From positions 1-8,081 of the forward strand of contig LNZQ01000102.1 in the NCBI GenBank assembly GCA_002007315.1: a DNA stretch of 8,081 bases, written 5' to 3'. The position numbers and the translations under genes were made by a program. Each line of letters starts with the position of its first letter. Position 1 is the stretch's first letter. This stretch comes from Epulopiscium sp. Nele67-Bin004 (GTDB lineage: Bacteria > Bacillota_A > Clostridia > Lachnospirales > Cellulosilyticaceae). Positions 1 through 5,817 of this stretch are shown piece by piece. The notes beneath the pieces are model-generated. The model was not told the DNA's origin. It worked only from the letters and a program-made list of their open reading frames with translations, and searched no databases.

Positions 1-640
1 TGGTAATGACTGGTGTTTGACCAGAAAAATCTGTTGAAGTCTTGAAATCATGCTGGTCTGAAATTAAAACTTGCCACATGCCAAATGCAGGCAGATTTTT
101 TATTTGTTATGTAAATTTTTACAGTCAGACACTCTTAGTTTAGGTTTAATTTTCCTCCTCTGCATTTCTCCTTCAAACAGGCAAACGCATTACTGAGGGG
201 GGCTCAGGGCTGTGCTGACTAAATCGAGCAGATTTTAAAAAAGCGTTGTGCATGTCTGTTGAAGCAAGTTTTTATCTTTTCACAGCAATTACCTTCAGCG
301 TGACTCTCCTCTCTTAACTCAGCTGTTATCTGCAGAAGTTACCTCATATTTGGCGTGATGCAGTCAGGAGTCTAGCTTGTTAAATTGTGCTGCCAATTGT
401 AAGCAGCTCTTAAAATATCTTCACTTCACAGCCAGAGTGCCAACAGCACAGTTGAAAGTAAATGTAGTCTGTTGCAGAAAGCACTAACTTTACACCATCC
501 GTTCATATAACGGAAATTTATGGATATTAAAACTAAATATCTAAACTCCCCTCTTCACACACGCAATTACCCCACTGTCACAGACAGTCTCTCTGTCCAG
601 TGCCCACAGGGATTAACAACGGTAAGACTCTCCTCTTGCT
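1..640. other. Left flank, probable vertebrate (fish) non-coding DNA
   Basis: No bacterial-type ORF, ribosome binding site or promoter is visible, and the composition (mixed, with T-rich runs and CTG/CAG words) differs from the AT-rich bacterial block. A pyrimidine tract ending in CTGTCCAG at 593-600 resembles a eukaryotic splice acceptor. The word ACGGTAAGAC at 619-628 resembles a splice donor. Together they could bound a tiny exon, but this is weak. The bacterial reading frame of Cas5c loses family resemblance at about 640, which places the junction at about 636-641. I see no gene in this stretch. The fish origin is inferred from style and from the right flank. Confidence 0.6.
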
Positions 641-754
641 TAAAGCTTCATATGTAGGTAATGATAATGTAGATTTTTCGCCCCCTATTTTAGTAACTGG
701 ATCAGTAAATAATGCATATCGTCCAGTCACTTTAAACACTATTTCGTTTTTCAT
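641..754 (-). CDS. cas5c: Cas5c N-terminal fragment (type I-C CRISPR), cut by the contig junction
   Basis: This is the first 38 codons of Cas5 of a type I-C CRISPR-Cas system. Cas5c (Cas5d) processes pre-crRNA in these systems, which lack Cas6, and then stays in the Cascade complex at the crRNA 5' handle. The segment [16 protein letters not shown] followed by [11 protein letters not shown] and PTYEAL is the conserved opening of the family, which normally continues with a KG(I/L) segment and runs to about 210-240 residues. After Leu at 641-643 the frame stays open but resembles no Cas5, because it has entered the foreign flank. The start is the ATG at 752-754, preceded by AAGGAGG at good spacing. 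An upstream in-frame ATG at 770-772 overlaps that ribosome binding site and is unlikely. The promoter at 804-831 lies directly upstream, and cas3 precedes it as in typical I-C operons. The cas8c, cas7, cas4, cas1 and cas2 genes and the array would lie beyond the junction. Confidence 0.85.
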
Positions 755-831
755 TACACTCCTCCTTGTCATTATTTGTAAGATATTAATTATTATGTAT
801 ATAATTATAACACATATTTAACAAATATCAA
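744..831 (-). promoter_or_regulatory. Sigma-A-type promoter and ribosome binding site of cas5c
   Basis: On the minus strand TTGATA (826-831) and TATAAT (804-809) are separated by 16 bases, a near-consensus housekeeping promoter. About 35 bases later AAGGAGG lies just before the Cas5c ATG. It is unusual for cas5 to have its own strong promoter, because in compact I-C operons cas3 and cas5 nearly touch. No experimental support is available; the call rests on consensus and spacing. Confidence 0.7.
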
Positions 832-892
832 CCTATTTCACAAATATTATTACAGAAAATTTATAAAAATATATCATTTTTGTAATAATTAT

Positions 893-937
893 AAGACTAC
901 ACCTCTTGTTTTGTAATATATAAAAAGATGTAGCCTT
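893..937 (-). terminator. Long hairpin after cas3, terminator-like but without a clear U tract
   Basis: The arms 893-907 and 923-937 pair over 15 positions on the minus strand, three of them G-U, around a 15-base AT-rich loop. The hairpin starts 13 bases after the cas3 stop codon. The following minus-strand bases are ATAATTATTAC and not a run of T, so it is not a canonical intrinsic terminator. It may terminate or stabilise the cas3 transcript. The G-U pairs favour function on the minus-strand RNA. Confidence 0.5.
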
Positions 938-949
938 AAAGATTAATTC

Positions 950-1465
950 CTAAAATATATTAATCTTTAATTTAGGAGTACTTGTTACTCCTTTAATATA
1001 GTGGTAATACTCCTCGCTTAATATATATATCCCATCTAGTTCATGTGGGATAAATCCCTTATTAATTAATAGTTCTTGATATAACGAATTAAATATATTA
1101 ACACTATATGATTGGAGTTTAGTAAGTGCATTATATTTTTCTTTAATATTAATATTGCTTAAGATAATATTAATCATTTCTTTTGCTTCGGAATTATATG
1201 GCACTAAAATAGTTTTTGTTTTTGACTCAATTACTTCAAATAACTTTCTAGCAGTTTCAAATTGGCATGTAAATAATAACTTATCTGGTGTTTGAACTCT
1301 TTTTAGGCGATTTCTATCATTTGATACTAAACCTAAAATGCTTTTTTCGTTACTACCATAATGTTCATCCACTTCTATTGGGTAATTCATTAATTTATTT
1401 ATATCCTCATCGCTATAATACATCTGAAAATATTTATTTATACTTACAGGTGACAATAAATCATT
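950..1465 (-). CDS. cas3: Cas3 C-terminal fragment (type I-C CRISPR helicase-nuclease), 5' part missing
   Basis: Cas3 is the HD nuclease-helicase recruited by Cascade to unwind and degrade target DNA. Only the last 172 codons or so remain, out of a usual 730-850. The visible part matches the tail of I-C Cas3: NDLLSPVSINKYFQ, then TILVPYNSEAKEMI, then LQSYSVNIFNSLYQELL, then the closing DGIYILSEEYYHY segment. HD and helicase motifs are absent. The frame is open from the mobile-element boundary at about 1465. A TTG at 1454-1456 could serve as a start, but it lies inside conserved sequence and has no clear ribosome binding site, so I treat this as a 5'-truncated gene. Cas5c follows on the same strand after 195 bases, which supports the assignment. 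The upstream neighbour is the IStron-like element, not the rest of cas3. Without its 5' part the product cannot work. Confidence 0.8.
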   Translation of the reverse strand, partial: NDLLSPVSINKYFQMYYSDEDINKLMNYPIEVDEHYGSNEKSILGLVSNDRNRLKRVQTPDKLLFTCQFETARKLFEVIESKTKTILVPYNSEAKEMINIILSNINIKEKYNALTKLQSYSVNIFNSLYQELLINKGFIPHELDGIYILSEEYYHYIKGVTSTPKLKINIF

Positions 1466-1570
1466 CTGAACCTCCCATCACTAAAGCGACAGGGTTCTTG
1501 GTCGATAGTCTCAACCGACTAAGTATAACCAAGTTATCCCCCTAGTCCCTACGGTTCTTATTATATGTTA
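1466..1570 (-). ncRNA. TnpB omega-RNA-like 3' end and IS605-type right end
   Basis: On the minus strand this segment holds nested hairpins: TTGGT...ACCAA enclosing TAGTC GGTTGA GACTA, then GAACC...GGTTC (1493-1497 with 1468-1472) enclosing GTCGC TTTA GTGAT. The words GACTATCGACCAAGAACCC and GGGAGGTTCA are typical of the right ends of IS605-family elements, where the RNA serves as the TnpB guide scaffold and the guide is the flanking DNA. Here the guide position would hold the first bases of the cas3 fragment, starting AATGATTTATTG. No TnpB is encoded in the window, so any guide activity would need one supplied in trans. The 5' limit of the RNA is not visible. Confidence 0.55.
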
Positions 1571-1610
1571 TATCGTTAAACTCCTTAGTCCTTCTTTGCG
1601 TAAGTTTGTA

Positions 1611-1660
1611 ATATAATTATCCATACTAATACTAAATATAATTATCCATACTAATACTAA
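1611..1660. repeat. Two tandem copies of a 25-bp AT-rich unit
   Basis: Bases 1611-1635 and 1636-1660 are identical copies of a unit that begins ATATAATTATCCATACTAAT. They lie in the AT-rich centre of the IStron-like element, between the intron core and the right end, where a tnpB gene would sit in a full-length copy. The repeat probably arose by slippage. With only two directly adjacent copies and no spacer it is not a CRISPR array. Confidence 0.85.
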
Positions 1661-1737
1661 TAGTAAAGGATTTTTTATAATTATTTATATAACATATGCT
1701 AAAAACCGTAAGTCTTTAATAATTTTGGAGGTTGTTG

Positions 1738-2173
1738 TTCAACGTAAAACGCTACTTTTACGCCAGTTCTCTTATGAACTTCTTATGCTTTCACATAAGC
1801 ACAGACTATATCTTCATCTTCACCATTACGTGTTAAGCGTCACCCACTTCCACTACCTATCGCTTGTAGTGTACTTCCCTCAAGAGGAATAGTCGTTGAA
1901 GTTTACCTTTCGGTCTTACCTGCTGATTGCCCATTATTTCAGTGTTTAGGATTTAACCTTGCACCATCTAACTAATTTTTTCTGCTTTCGCAACATTCAC
2001 ACCGTAACCGTTTAAGGTTATATGTTGTAGTTTAGTTAGCTTTAGGGGTTTCCAGCAATTCAAGTGATATTGCAACGGTCTAGCCGTTGTCTACGTATAC
2101 ATTTCTGTGTACGCTGACTAATTTTAGATTTACTTACTCACGACTAAAGTCACGAGTTTGCGTAAATCATTTA
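1738..2173 (-). ncRNA. Group I self-splicing intron core
   Basis: On the minus strand the four conserved core segments appear in order: P as AATTGCTGGAAACCCC (2045-2060), Q as AATCAGCAGGTAAG (1915-1928), R as TTCAACGACTATTC (1887-1900) and S as AAGATATAGTCTG (1802-1814). Expected pairings form: TGCTG with CAGCA for P4, TTGAA with TTCAA for P3, and GACTAT with ATAGTC for P7. Peripheral hairpins are also intact: 2073-2089 with 6 bp, 1782-1799 with 6 bp around a TTTCAC-type loop, and 1743-1762 with 7 bp. The 5' splice site is predicted after the T of TTGAT at 2174, the usual U before a group I intron. No homing endonuclease ORF is present. The core seems structurally complete; splicing activity is inferred. 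A group II intron is excluded because there is no domain V and no reverse transcriptase. Confidence 0.85.
2127..2168 (-). repeat. Left-end hairpin of the IStron-like element
   Basis: The inner stem CTCGTGAC/GTCGTGAG (2137-2144 with 2149-2156) closes a TTTA loop on the minus strand using one G-U and one U-G pair. The outer arms 2127-2133 and 2162-2168 pair perfectly over 7 bases. In IS200/IS605 elements subterminal hairpins are what the TnpA transposase recognises; in the intron RNA the same fold would be a P1/P2-region stem. The wobble pairs point to selection on RNA structure. Confidence 0.65.
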
Positions 2174-2911
2174 ATCAAGCTTAATTCTTAACATCTCGGC
2201 TAAATAACAAAAGTTAAACTCTCGCCTTTGATATTCGATTACCTCATTGCACAGCTCAAGCAAAAAATCATACTTTTGTTGGCTAATCAAATCCTGCTCA
2301 ATCTCACAAATTAGCTTTGGCAAAAATATTGATTTTACAACAGTGTCACTTCTACTATTTCGTAAATATTCTATCAACTCAAAATATAACGTTAGCCCAC
2401 TATGTTTATCAACTGCTTTAAGCTCCTTGGCATACTTCGCTATTAAATATATTTCAAAATAACTAAGCAACAACTCCGTCAGAGGAGCTTCGCCAAACTT
2501 TGGCACTGTTAACTGTATCACTTCTTTATATTGTCCAGCAGTTGACGTTGCTCCTGCTAGTTTTGCAAACTTAAAAAATTGTAAATAAACTTTATCTTTT
2601 AAGTTTGCTGTATTTTCATAAATCTCCAATAACTCCTGTGCTGTTTCAAACAATTCATCTTCTATACAATTAGCGATATTTAGTCTAAGCATCAGCAAGT
2701 TATATTCTTCGGCAAATAAGTATACCATAAACCCGAATTTTTCAACTTGTAGTCGTTGCAACACCGTGTCTATAATCGCTTTTTTTGGAGTTACTTCTCC
2801 ATTTGCAATTTTGCCAACTTCGTTGTAATACGATAAACCACTAGCAAGTTGGTATTTTGAAATGCCCCGTTCTTCCATTTTATGTTCGATATATTGTGTC
2901 AGTAAATCCAT
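2171..2911 (-). CDS. HTH/TPR-like transcriptional regulator, C-terminally truncated by the IStron-like element
   Basis: The 246-residue product begins with an Xre-type helix-turn-helix (about residues 14-45, ISKYQLASGLSYYNEVGKIANGE), followed by paired amphipathic helices to the end. This resembles the TPR-like sensor half of Rgg/PlcR-like regulators that are common in Lachnospiraceae and are usually some 400-450 residues long. Its last residues, YLAEMLRIKLD, stop in the middle of a helix, and in related proteins this position continues into further helices. The last sense codons contain TTGAT, and the TAA stop is the first three bases of the mobile element, so the gene has probably been interrupted. 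The start ATG at 2909-2911 is preceded by GGGGGT. It follows the beta-helix gene by 24 bases and is in the same operon. Ligand and target genes are unknown. Confidence 0.75.
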   Translation of the reverse strand: MDLLTQYIEHKMEERGISKYQLASGLSYYNEVGKIANGEVTPKKAIIDTVLQRLQVEKFGFMVYLFAEEYNLLMLRLNIANCIEDELFETAQELLEIYENTANLKDKVYLQFFKFAKLAGATSTAGQYKEVIQLTVPKFGEAPLTELLLSYFEIYLIAKYAKELKAVDKHSGLTLYFELIEYLRNSRSDTVVKSIFLPKLICEIEQDLISQQKYDFLLELCNEVIEYQRREFNFCYLAEMLRIKLD

Positions 2912-2935
2912 GTTGTACCCCCAAAAATCGTCCCT

Positions 2936-4114
2936 TTAATACTCAAGCTTCGCCGAATCAACCACCGTGTTATTAACATTTTCGCTTAGCTTAGAAAACA
3001 GCACACTCCCCGAAGTGCCCTCATCTCTAGTGTTATTACTGTGATAATGCCAGCAATTTTCAAACTTGCTATTTGTAACGCTCGCCTTGCAATTTGAAAT
3101 AATCGAATTGCCATATTCCTTATTGCTTCGCACACTAATGTTGTTAAATTGGCAATTGTCTATCGTAAGCCCCTCGACGTTGTAGCCATAAATCGCAACG
3201 CCAACTTCTTGACTAGTTTTACCATCAAAATCAAAATCTCTAATTTTCGTATCTTTTATTACCACTTGCCCCGTCCTATTTTGACAGTACACAACGTGCG
3301 TTTTATATTCTTTAAACACACAATCAACGATGCTAATATTTTTGCACTTCGCCATAACAACATTATGCTCACCACCGATAAACACACAGTTTACAAACTC
3401 AATTTGGTCAACATCAGTAAAAGAAAGTTGCATATCACCAAGATTTATATACAGCCCAAAAAATCTAACTAGCTTTTTATTTGAAAACTCACATTTGCCA
3501 TTTTTGATATATGTAGAAAAATCCATACTAACTAAGTTGTCACTTTCAAACACCACTGTATCATCTTCAACCGTCGCCAAAACCTCGCCTTTTTGTATCA
3601 AATAACATAACACATCTGTATATTCAATCGGTGCAAAACGAGTTGTTTCGTCCAAGTATATTTCCATATCTTGCTCAAGTATCGCCTTAGCAAGCTTTAG
3701 CAAATACACAAGTTGAGTTTCATCAATTTTTAGACATTCAACTAATTCTGTTATAAACTGTATAGTTTCATCTCCAAGTTTACTAATTTGTGTAAATACC
3801 AAAACATCAGCGATAAACGCATATTTTATTTCATCAATCAACACTTCCTCAACAAAAGTTTTATATAGTTTGTTGTCAATTTCATACGACTGTCTAATGT
3901 ATTCACCAATAGTGTGGCGAGCATTCGTCCCCAAAATAAGTCGCTCCAACAGTATAGTTTGCTCTTTATTCATCTCGCTATTGTATTCAAGCACAAGACA
4001 CATCATCTTAAAATACATGTCTTTTTCGTATGCAGCTTTTTGTTGTATCGGGTGTGCGTGAACAGGATAGCTTGCCCCCCTAGTTTTTTGTAAATAAGCT
4101 CTAAATTGTTCCAT
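2936..4114 (-). CDS. TerB-like helical domain fused to a right-handed beta-helix, function unknown
   Basis: This is a protein of 392 residues with no signal peptide or membrane segment, so probably cytoplasmic. Residues of about 20-160 are all-helical and resemble the TerB fold (segment YEKDMYFKMMCLVLEYNSE and later acidic helices). Residues of about 225-365 contain repeated short strands ending in Asn-Cys-x-Phe, such as IEFVNCVFIGG, ISIVDCVFKEY, LTIDNCQFNN and VTNSKFENC, the pattern of a right-handed parallel beta-helix as in pectate-lyase-like proteins. No catalytic site is recognisable. The start chosen is the ATG at 4112-4114, with GGAGG eight bases upstream. An in-frame ATG at 4127-4129 overlaps both that ribosome binding site and the stop of the preceding gene, so it is unlikely. 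It is the middle gene of a three-gene operon. The domain roles are inferred from sequence pattern only. Confidence 0.65.
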   Translation of the reverse strand: MEQFRAYLQKTRGASYPVHAHPIQQKAAYEKDMYFKMMCLVLEYNSEMNKEQTILLERLILGTNARHTIGEYIRQSYEIDNKLYKTFVEEVLIDEIKYAFIADVLVFTQISKLGDETIQFITELVECLKIDETQLVYLLKLAKAILEQDMEIYLDETTRFAPIEYTDVLCYLIQKGEVLATVEDDTVVFESDNLVSMDFSTYIKNGKCEFSNKKLVRFFGLYINLGDMQLSFTDVDQIEFVNCVFIGGEHNVVMAKCKNISIVDCVFKEYKTHVVYCQNRTGQVVIKDTKIRDFDFDGKTSQEVGVAIYGYNVEGLTIDNCQFNNISVRSNKEYGNSIISNCKASVTNSKFENCWHYHSNNTRDEGTSGSVLFSKLSENVNNTVVDSAKLEY

Positions 4115-4128
4115 AAAAATTTCCTCCA

Positions 4129-4464
4129 TTAGTTTACATATTGTTTTATAACTGTTTCTAAATGTTTTTTGTACATACTACCGCCTGGCAATCGTCTAAA
4201 CTTAGCTGTTGTTTCTTGCATATTATCTTTTAAAAGCGTGTATATAGCTTGGCTATTTTGTATGTTGACATCTTTTTTATAGTCTTGTACAACTTTTAGT
4301 GCATCAACTGTGTTTATACCTACCGAGTTTGCCACTTTTTTAAGCTCCAGCTCAAACATTGCAAGCATACTTTCAATACTTGATGTATCCACATTTTCGC
4401 CCGTTTCTGCAATTTTATTTATCAGCTCTATATTGTTTTGAAGTCTTTGTGCTAACTGTTCCAT
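4129..4464 (-). CDS. Small helical protein of unknown function (111 aa)
   Basis: I do not recognise a family. The product is charged and mostly helical, with a heptad-like N-terminal half (MEQLAQRLQNNIELINKIAE and ELELKKVANSVG), no membrane segment and no signal peptide, and a basic Gly-Gly turn near the C-terminus (KFRRLPGGSMYKKH). The ATG at 4462-4464 has a GGGGGAG ribosome binding site four bases upstream and a -10 box at 4493-4498, making this the first gene of the operon. The beta-helix gene starts 14 bases after its stop codon. Its composition is normal for the block, so it is likely a real gene that works with the next two products. Confidence 0.75.
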   Translation of the reverse strand: MEQLAQRLQNNIELINKIAETGENVDTSSIESMLAMFELELKKVANSVGINTVDALKVVQDYKKDVNIQNSQAIYTLLKDNMQETTAKFRRLPGGSMYKKHLETVIKQYVN

Positions 4465-4492
4465 AATTCTCCCCCTTTCGTGCTAATACTAT

Positions 4493-4498
4493 ATTATA
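4493..4498 (-). promoter_or_regulatory. -10 box of the three-gene operon
   Basis: TATAAT on the minus strand lies 29 bases before the start of the 111-residue protein and just after the terminator of the symporter gene. No good -35 hexamer is found at 16-18 bases; that position falls within the T-run and stem of the terminator. The promoter and the preceding terminator therefore share sequence. Confidence 0.55.
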
Positions 4499-4510
4499 CC
4501 ATAAATGTAT

Positions 4511-4541
4511 AAAAAAAAAGTAGCAATTTTTGCTACTTTTT
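4511..4541 (-). terminator. Rho-independent terminator of the symporter gene
   Basis: AGTAGCAA (4530-4537 read on minus) pairs with TTGCTACT (4519-4526) around a three-base loop. The stem extends by A-T pairs, and nine T residues follow on the minus strand (4511-4519). It begins seven bases after the stop codon of the symporter. The A tract on the other side would allow some function on the plus strand too. Confidence 0.9.
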
Positions 4542-4548
4542 GTATTTT

Positions 4549-5817
4549 CTAGTTTGCTACTGCTCCATCTATAGGTGTTTCGATTGCTCCTTCTTGATGT
4601 GCAACAACCATAGTACAAACAGCATCACCTGTAATGTTAACTGCAGTACGGCTCATATCAAGAATACGGTCAATACCCATAATGATTCCGATACCTTCAA
4701 GTGGCAATCCAACTGATGCAAATACCATCGATAACGTTATAAGCCCAACCCCTGGAACGCCTGCTGTCCCGATTGATGCCATAGTGGCAGTGAAAATAAC
4801 TGTTAAATATTCCGTCATTCCAAGGTCAATCCCAAACGCTTGAGCGGTAAACATAACGGCAACCCCTTGCATAATTGCAGTACCGTCCATATTTATTGTC
4901 GCTCCAAGTGGAACTGTAAATGATGAAATACGTTTTGAAACACCCATTTTTTTGCTCAACGTATCAATTGAAAGTGGAATTGTTGCATTTGACGTTGCAG
5001 TTGAAAATGCAAATCCCATAACTGGTGCAAACTTTTTAAGGAAATCAATTGGGTTTTTGTGTGCAAACACTCTAAGAATACCCATATACACGACGAAACA
5101 TTGAATTGCTAGTGCAAATATTACCCCAAACATATATTTCAACATCGGTACAAACGCACTAAATCCAAGTTCAACAAACGTTTTAGCTATTAGGCAAAAC
5201 ACCCCAACAGGTGCAACCATCATAACTATGCTAGTCATTTCCATCATTATAGCGTTACATTGTTCGCAAATTTTTGCTACGCCTTCAACTTTTTCTCCAA
5301 GTTTGGCAAGCACAACGCCAACCATAAGAGCGAAGAAAATAATTTGCAACATAGTCCCTGATGCAAGTGACGATATAGGGTTTGTTGGGATAATATTTAA
5401 AAATGTGTTAACAACACTTTGAGATTCTGCAACTGTTGTTTCTGCAATCTCAACCGTTGACATATCAAGTCCAATCCCTGGTTGAAGTATACTCCCTACC
5501 GATAGTGCAATTGTTATAGCAATTGCTGTTGTAACCAAATAAAATCCAATAGTTTTTACGCCAACTTTTCCAAGCTTTTTCGTGTCCCCGATAGCCATTG
5601 ACCCACATATTAGTGAGAAAAACACCAACGGTACAACAAGCATTTGCATCGCACGTAAAAACCCGTTCCCAACAAAATAAAAAATTCCGTTAACTATAAA
5701 ATCATTTTTAAATGCACTATCTGGAACAAAATAATGCATCATAACTCCAGTTACTGCTCCAAGTAACAGTGCAATAAATATTTGGGTCGTTAGTCCTAAC
5801 TTTTTGTTATCTTCCAT
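4549..5817 (-). CDS. Dicarboxylate/amino acid:cation symporter (DAACS, SLC1 family; GltP/GltT/DctA-like)
   Basis: A full-length inner-membrane transporter of 422 residues that would couple Na+ or H+ entry to uptake of glutamate, aspartate or C4-dicarboxylates. Family hallmarks are all present: the HP1 segment FSTATSNATIPLS (271-283), the TM7 motif NMDGTA (309-314), the HP2 segment ASIGTAGVPG (347-356), and the TM8 motif DRILDMSRTAVNITGD (383-398). By comparison with GltPh, Asp387, Arg390, Thr391, Asn394 and Asp398 are the conserved binding residues. The TM8 Arg favours an acidic side chain as substrate, although neutral dicarboxylates cannot be excluded. The ATG at 5815-5817 has a GGGGGAA ribosome binding site. 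It is a single gene with its own terminator and a promoter about 280 bases upstream. It is intact, with normal length. The exact substrate cannot be told from sequence, so no gene symbol is given. Confidence 0.93.
   Translation of the reverse strand: MEDNKKLGLTTQIFIALLLGAVTGVMMHYFVPDSAFKNDFIVNGIFYFVGNGFLRAMQMLVVPLVFFSLICGSMAIGDTKKLGKVGVKTIGFYLVTTAIAITIALSVGSILQPGIGLDMSTVEIAETTVAESQSVVNTFLNIIPTNPISSLASGTMLQIIFFALMVGVVLAKLGEKVEGVAKICEQCNAIMMEMTSIVMMVAPVGVFCLIAKTFVELGFSAFVPMLKYMFGVIFALAIQCFVVYMGILRVFAHKNPIDFLKKFAPVMGFAFSTATSNATIPLSIDTLSKKMGVSKRISSFTVPLGATINMDGTAIMQGVAVMFTAQAFGIDLGMTEYLTVIFTATMASIGTAGVPGVGLITLSMVFASVGLPLEGIGIIMGIDRILDMSRTAVNITGDAVCTMVVAHQEGAIETPIDGAVAN

Larger units (their letters stand above)
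1466..2173 (-). mobile_element. IStron-like element (group I intron + IS200/IS605 ends) without tnpA or tnpB
   Basis: The element is read on the minus strand. Its left end follows TTGAT (2174-2178 on the plus strand as ATCAA), the pentanucleotide reported as the target of the C. difficile IStron CdISt1. The first 430 bases or so carry a group I intron core. The last 100 or so carry an IS605-type right end with an imperfect hairpin (1468-1497), closing in GGTTCAG at 1466. A final G suits the omega-G of a group I intron. A subterminal left hairpin (2127-2168) has the same TTTA loop as the right-end hairpin. No ORF for a Y1 transposase or TnpB fits in 708 bases, so it would be non-autonomous and mobilised in trans. 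The middle (about 1570-1740) is AT-rich and appears to be where tnpB was lost. The ends are inferred to within a few bases. Confidence 0.75.

Noticed and set aside
643..648. HindIII site AAGCTT at the left junction as a cloning join
   Set aside because: The site lies within conserved Cas5c codons for Glu-Ala-Leu, so it is natural sequence; no matching site marks the other junction.
1288..1545. Open frame on the plus strand across the cas3 end and the element boundary
   Set aside because: It lies opposite well-supported Cas3 coding sequence and the right-end hairpin, has no family resemblance and no ribosome binding site.
1611..1660. CRISPR array
   Set aside because: Only two directly adjacent 25-bp copies without spacers; no array is visible in the window despite the cas genes.
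1738..2173. Group II intron
   Set aside because: No domain V hairpin, no GUGYG start and no reverse transcriptase; the P-Q-R-S elements are group I.
3149..3605. Plus-strand frames opposite the beta-helix gene
   Set aside because: Shadows of a well-supported minus-strand gene with its own ribosome binding site.
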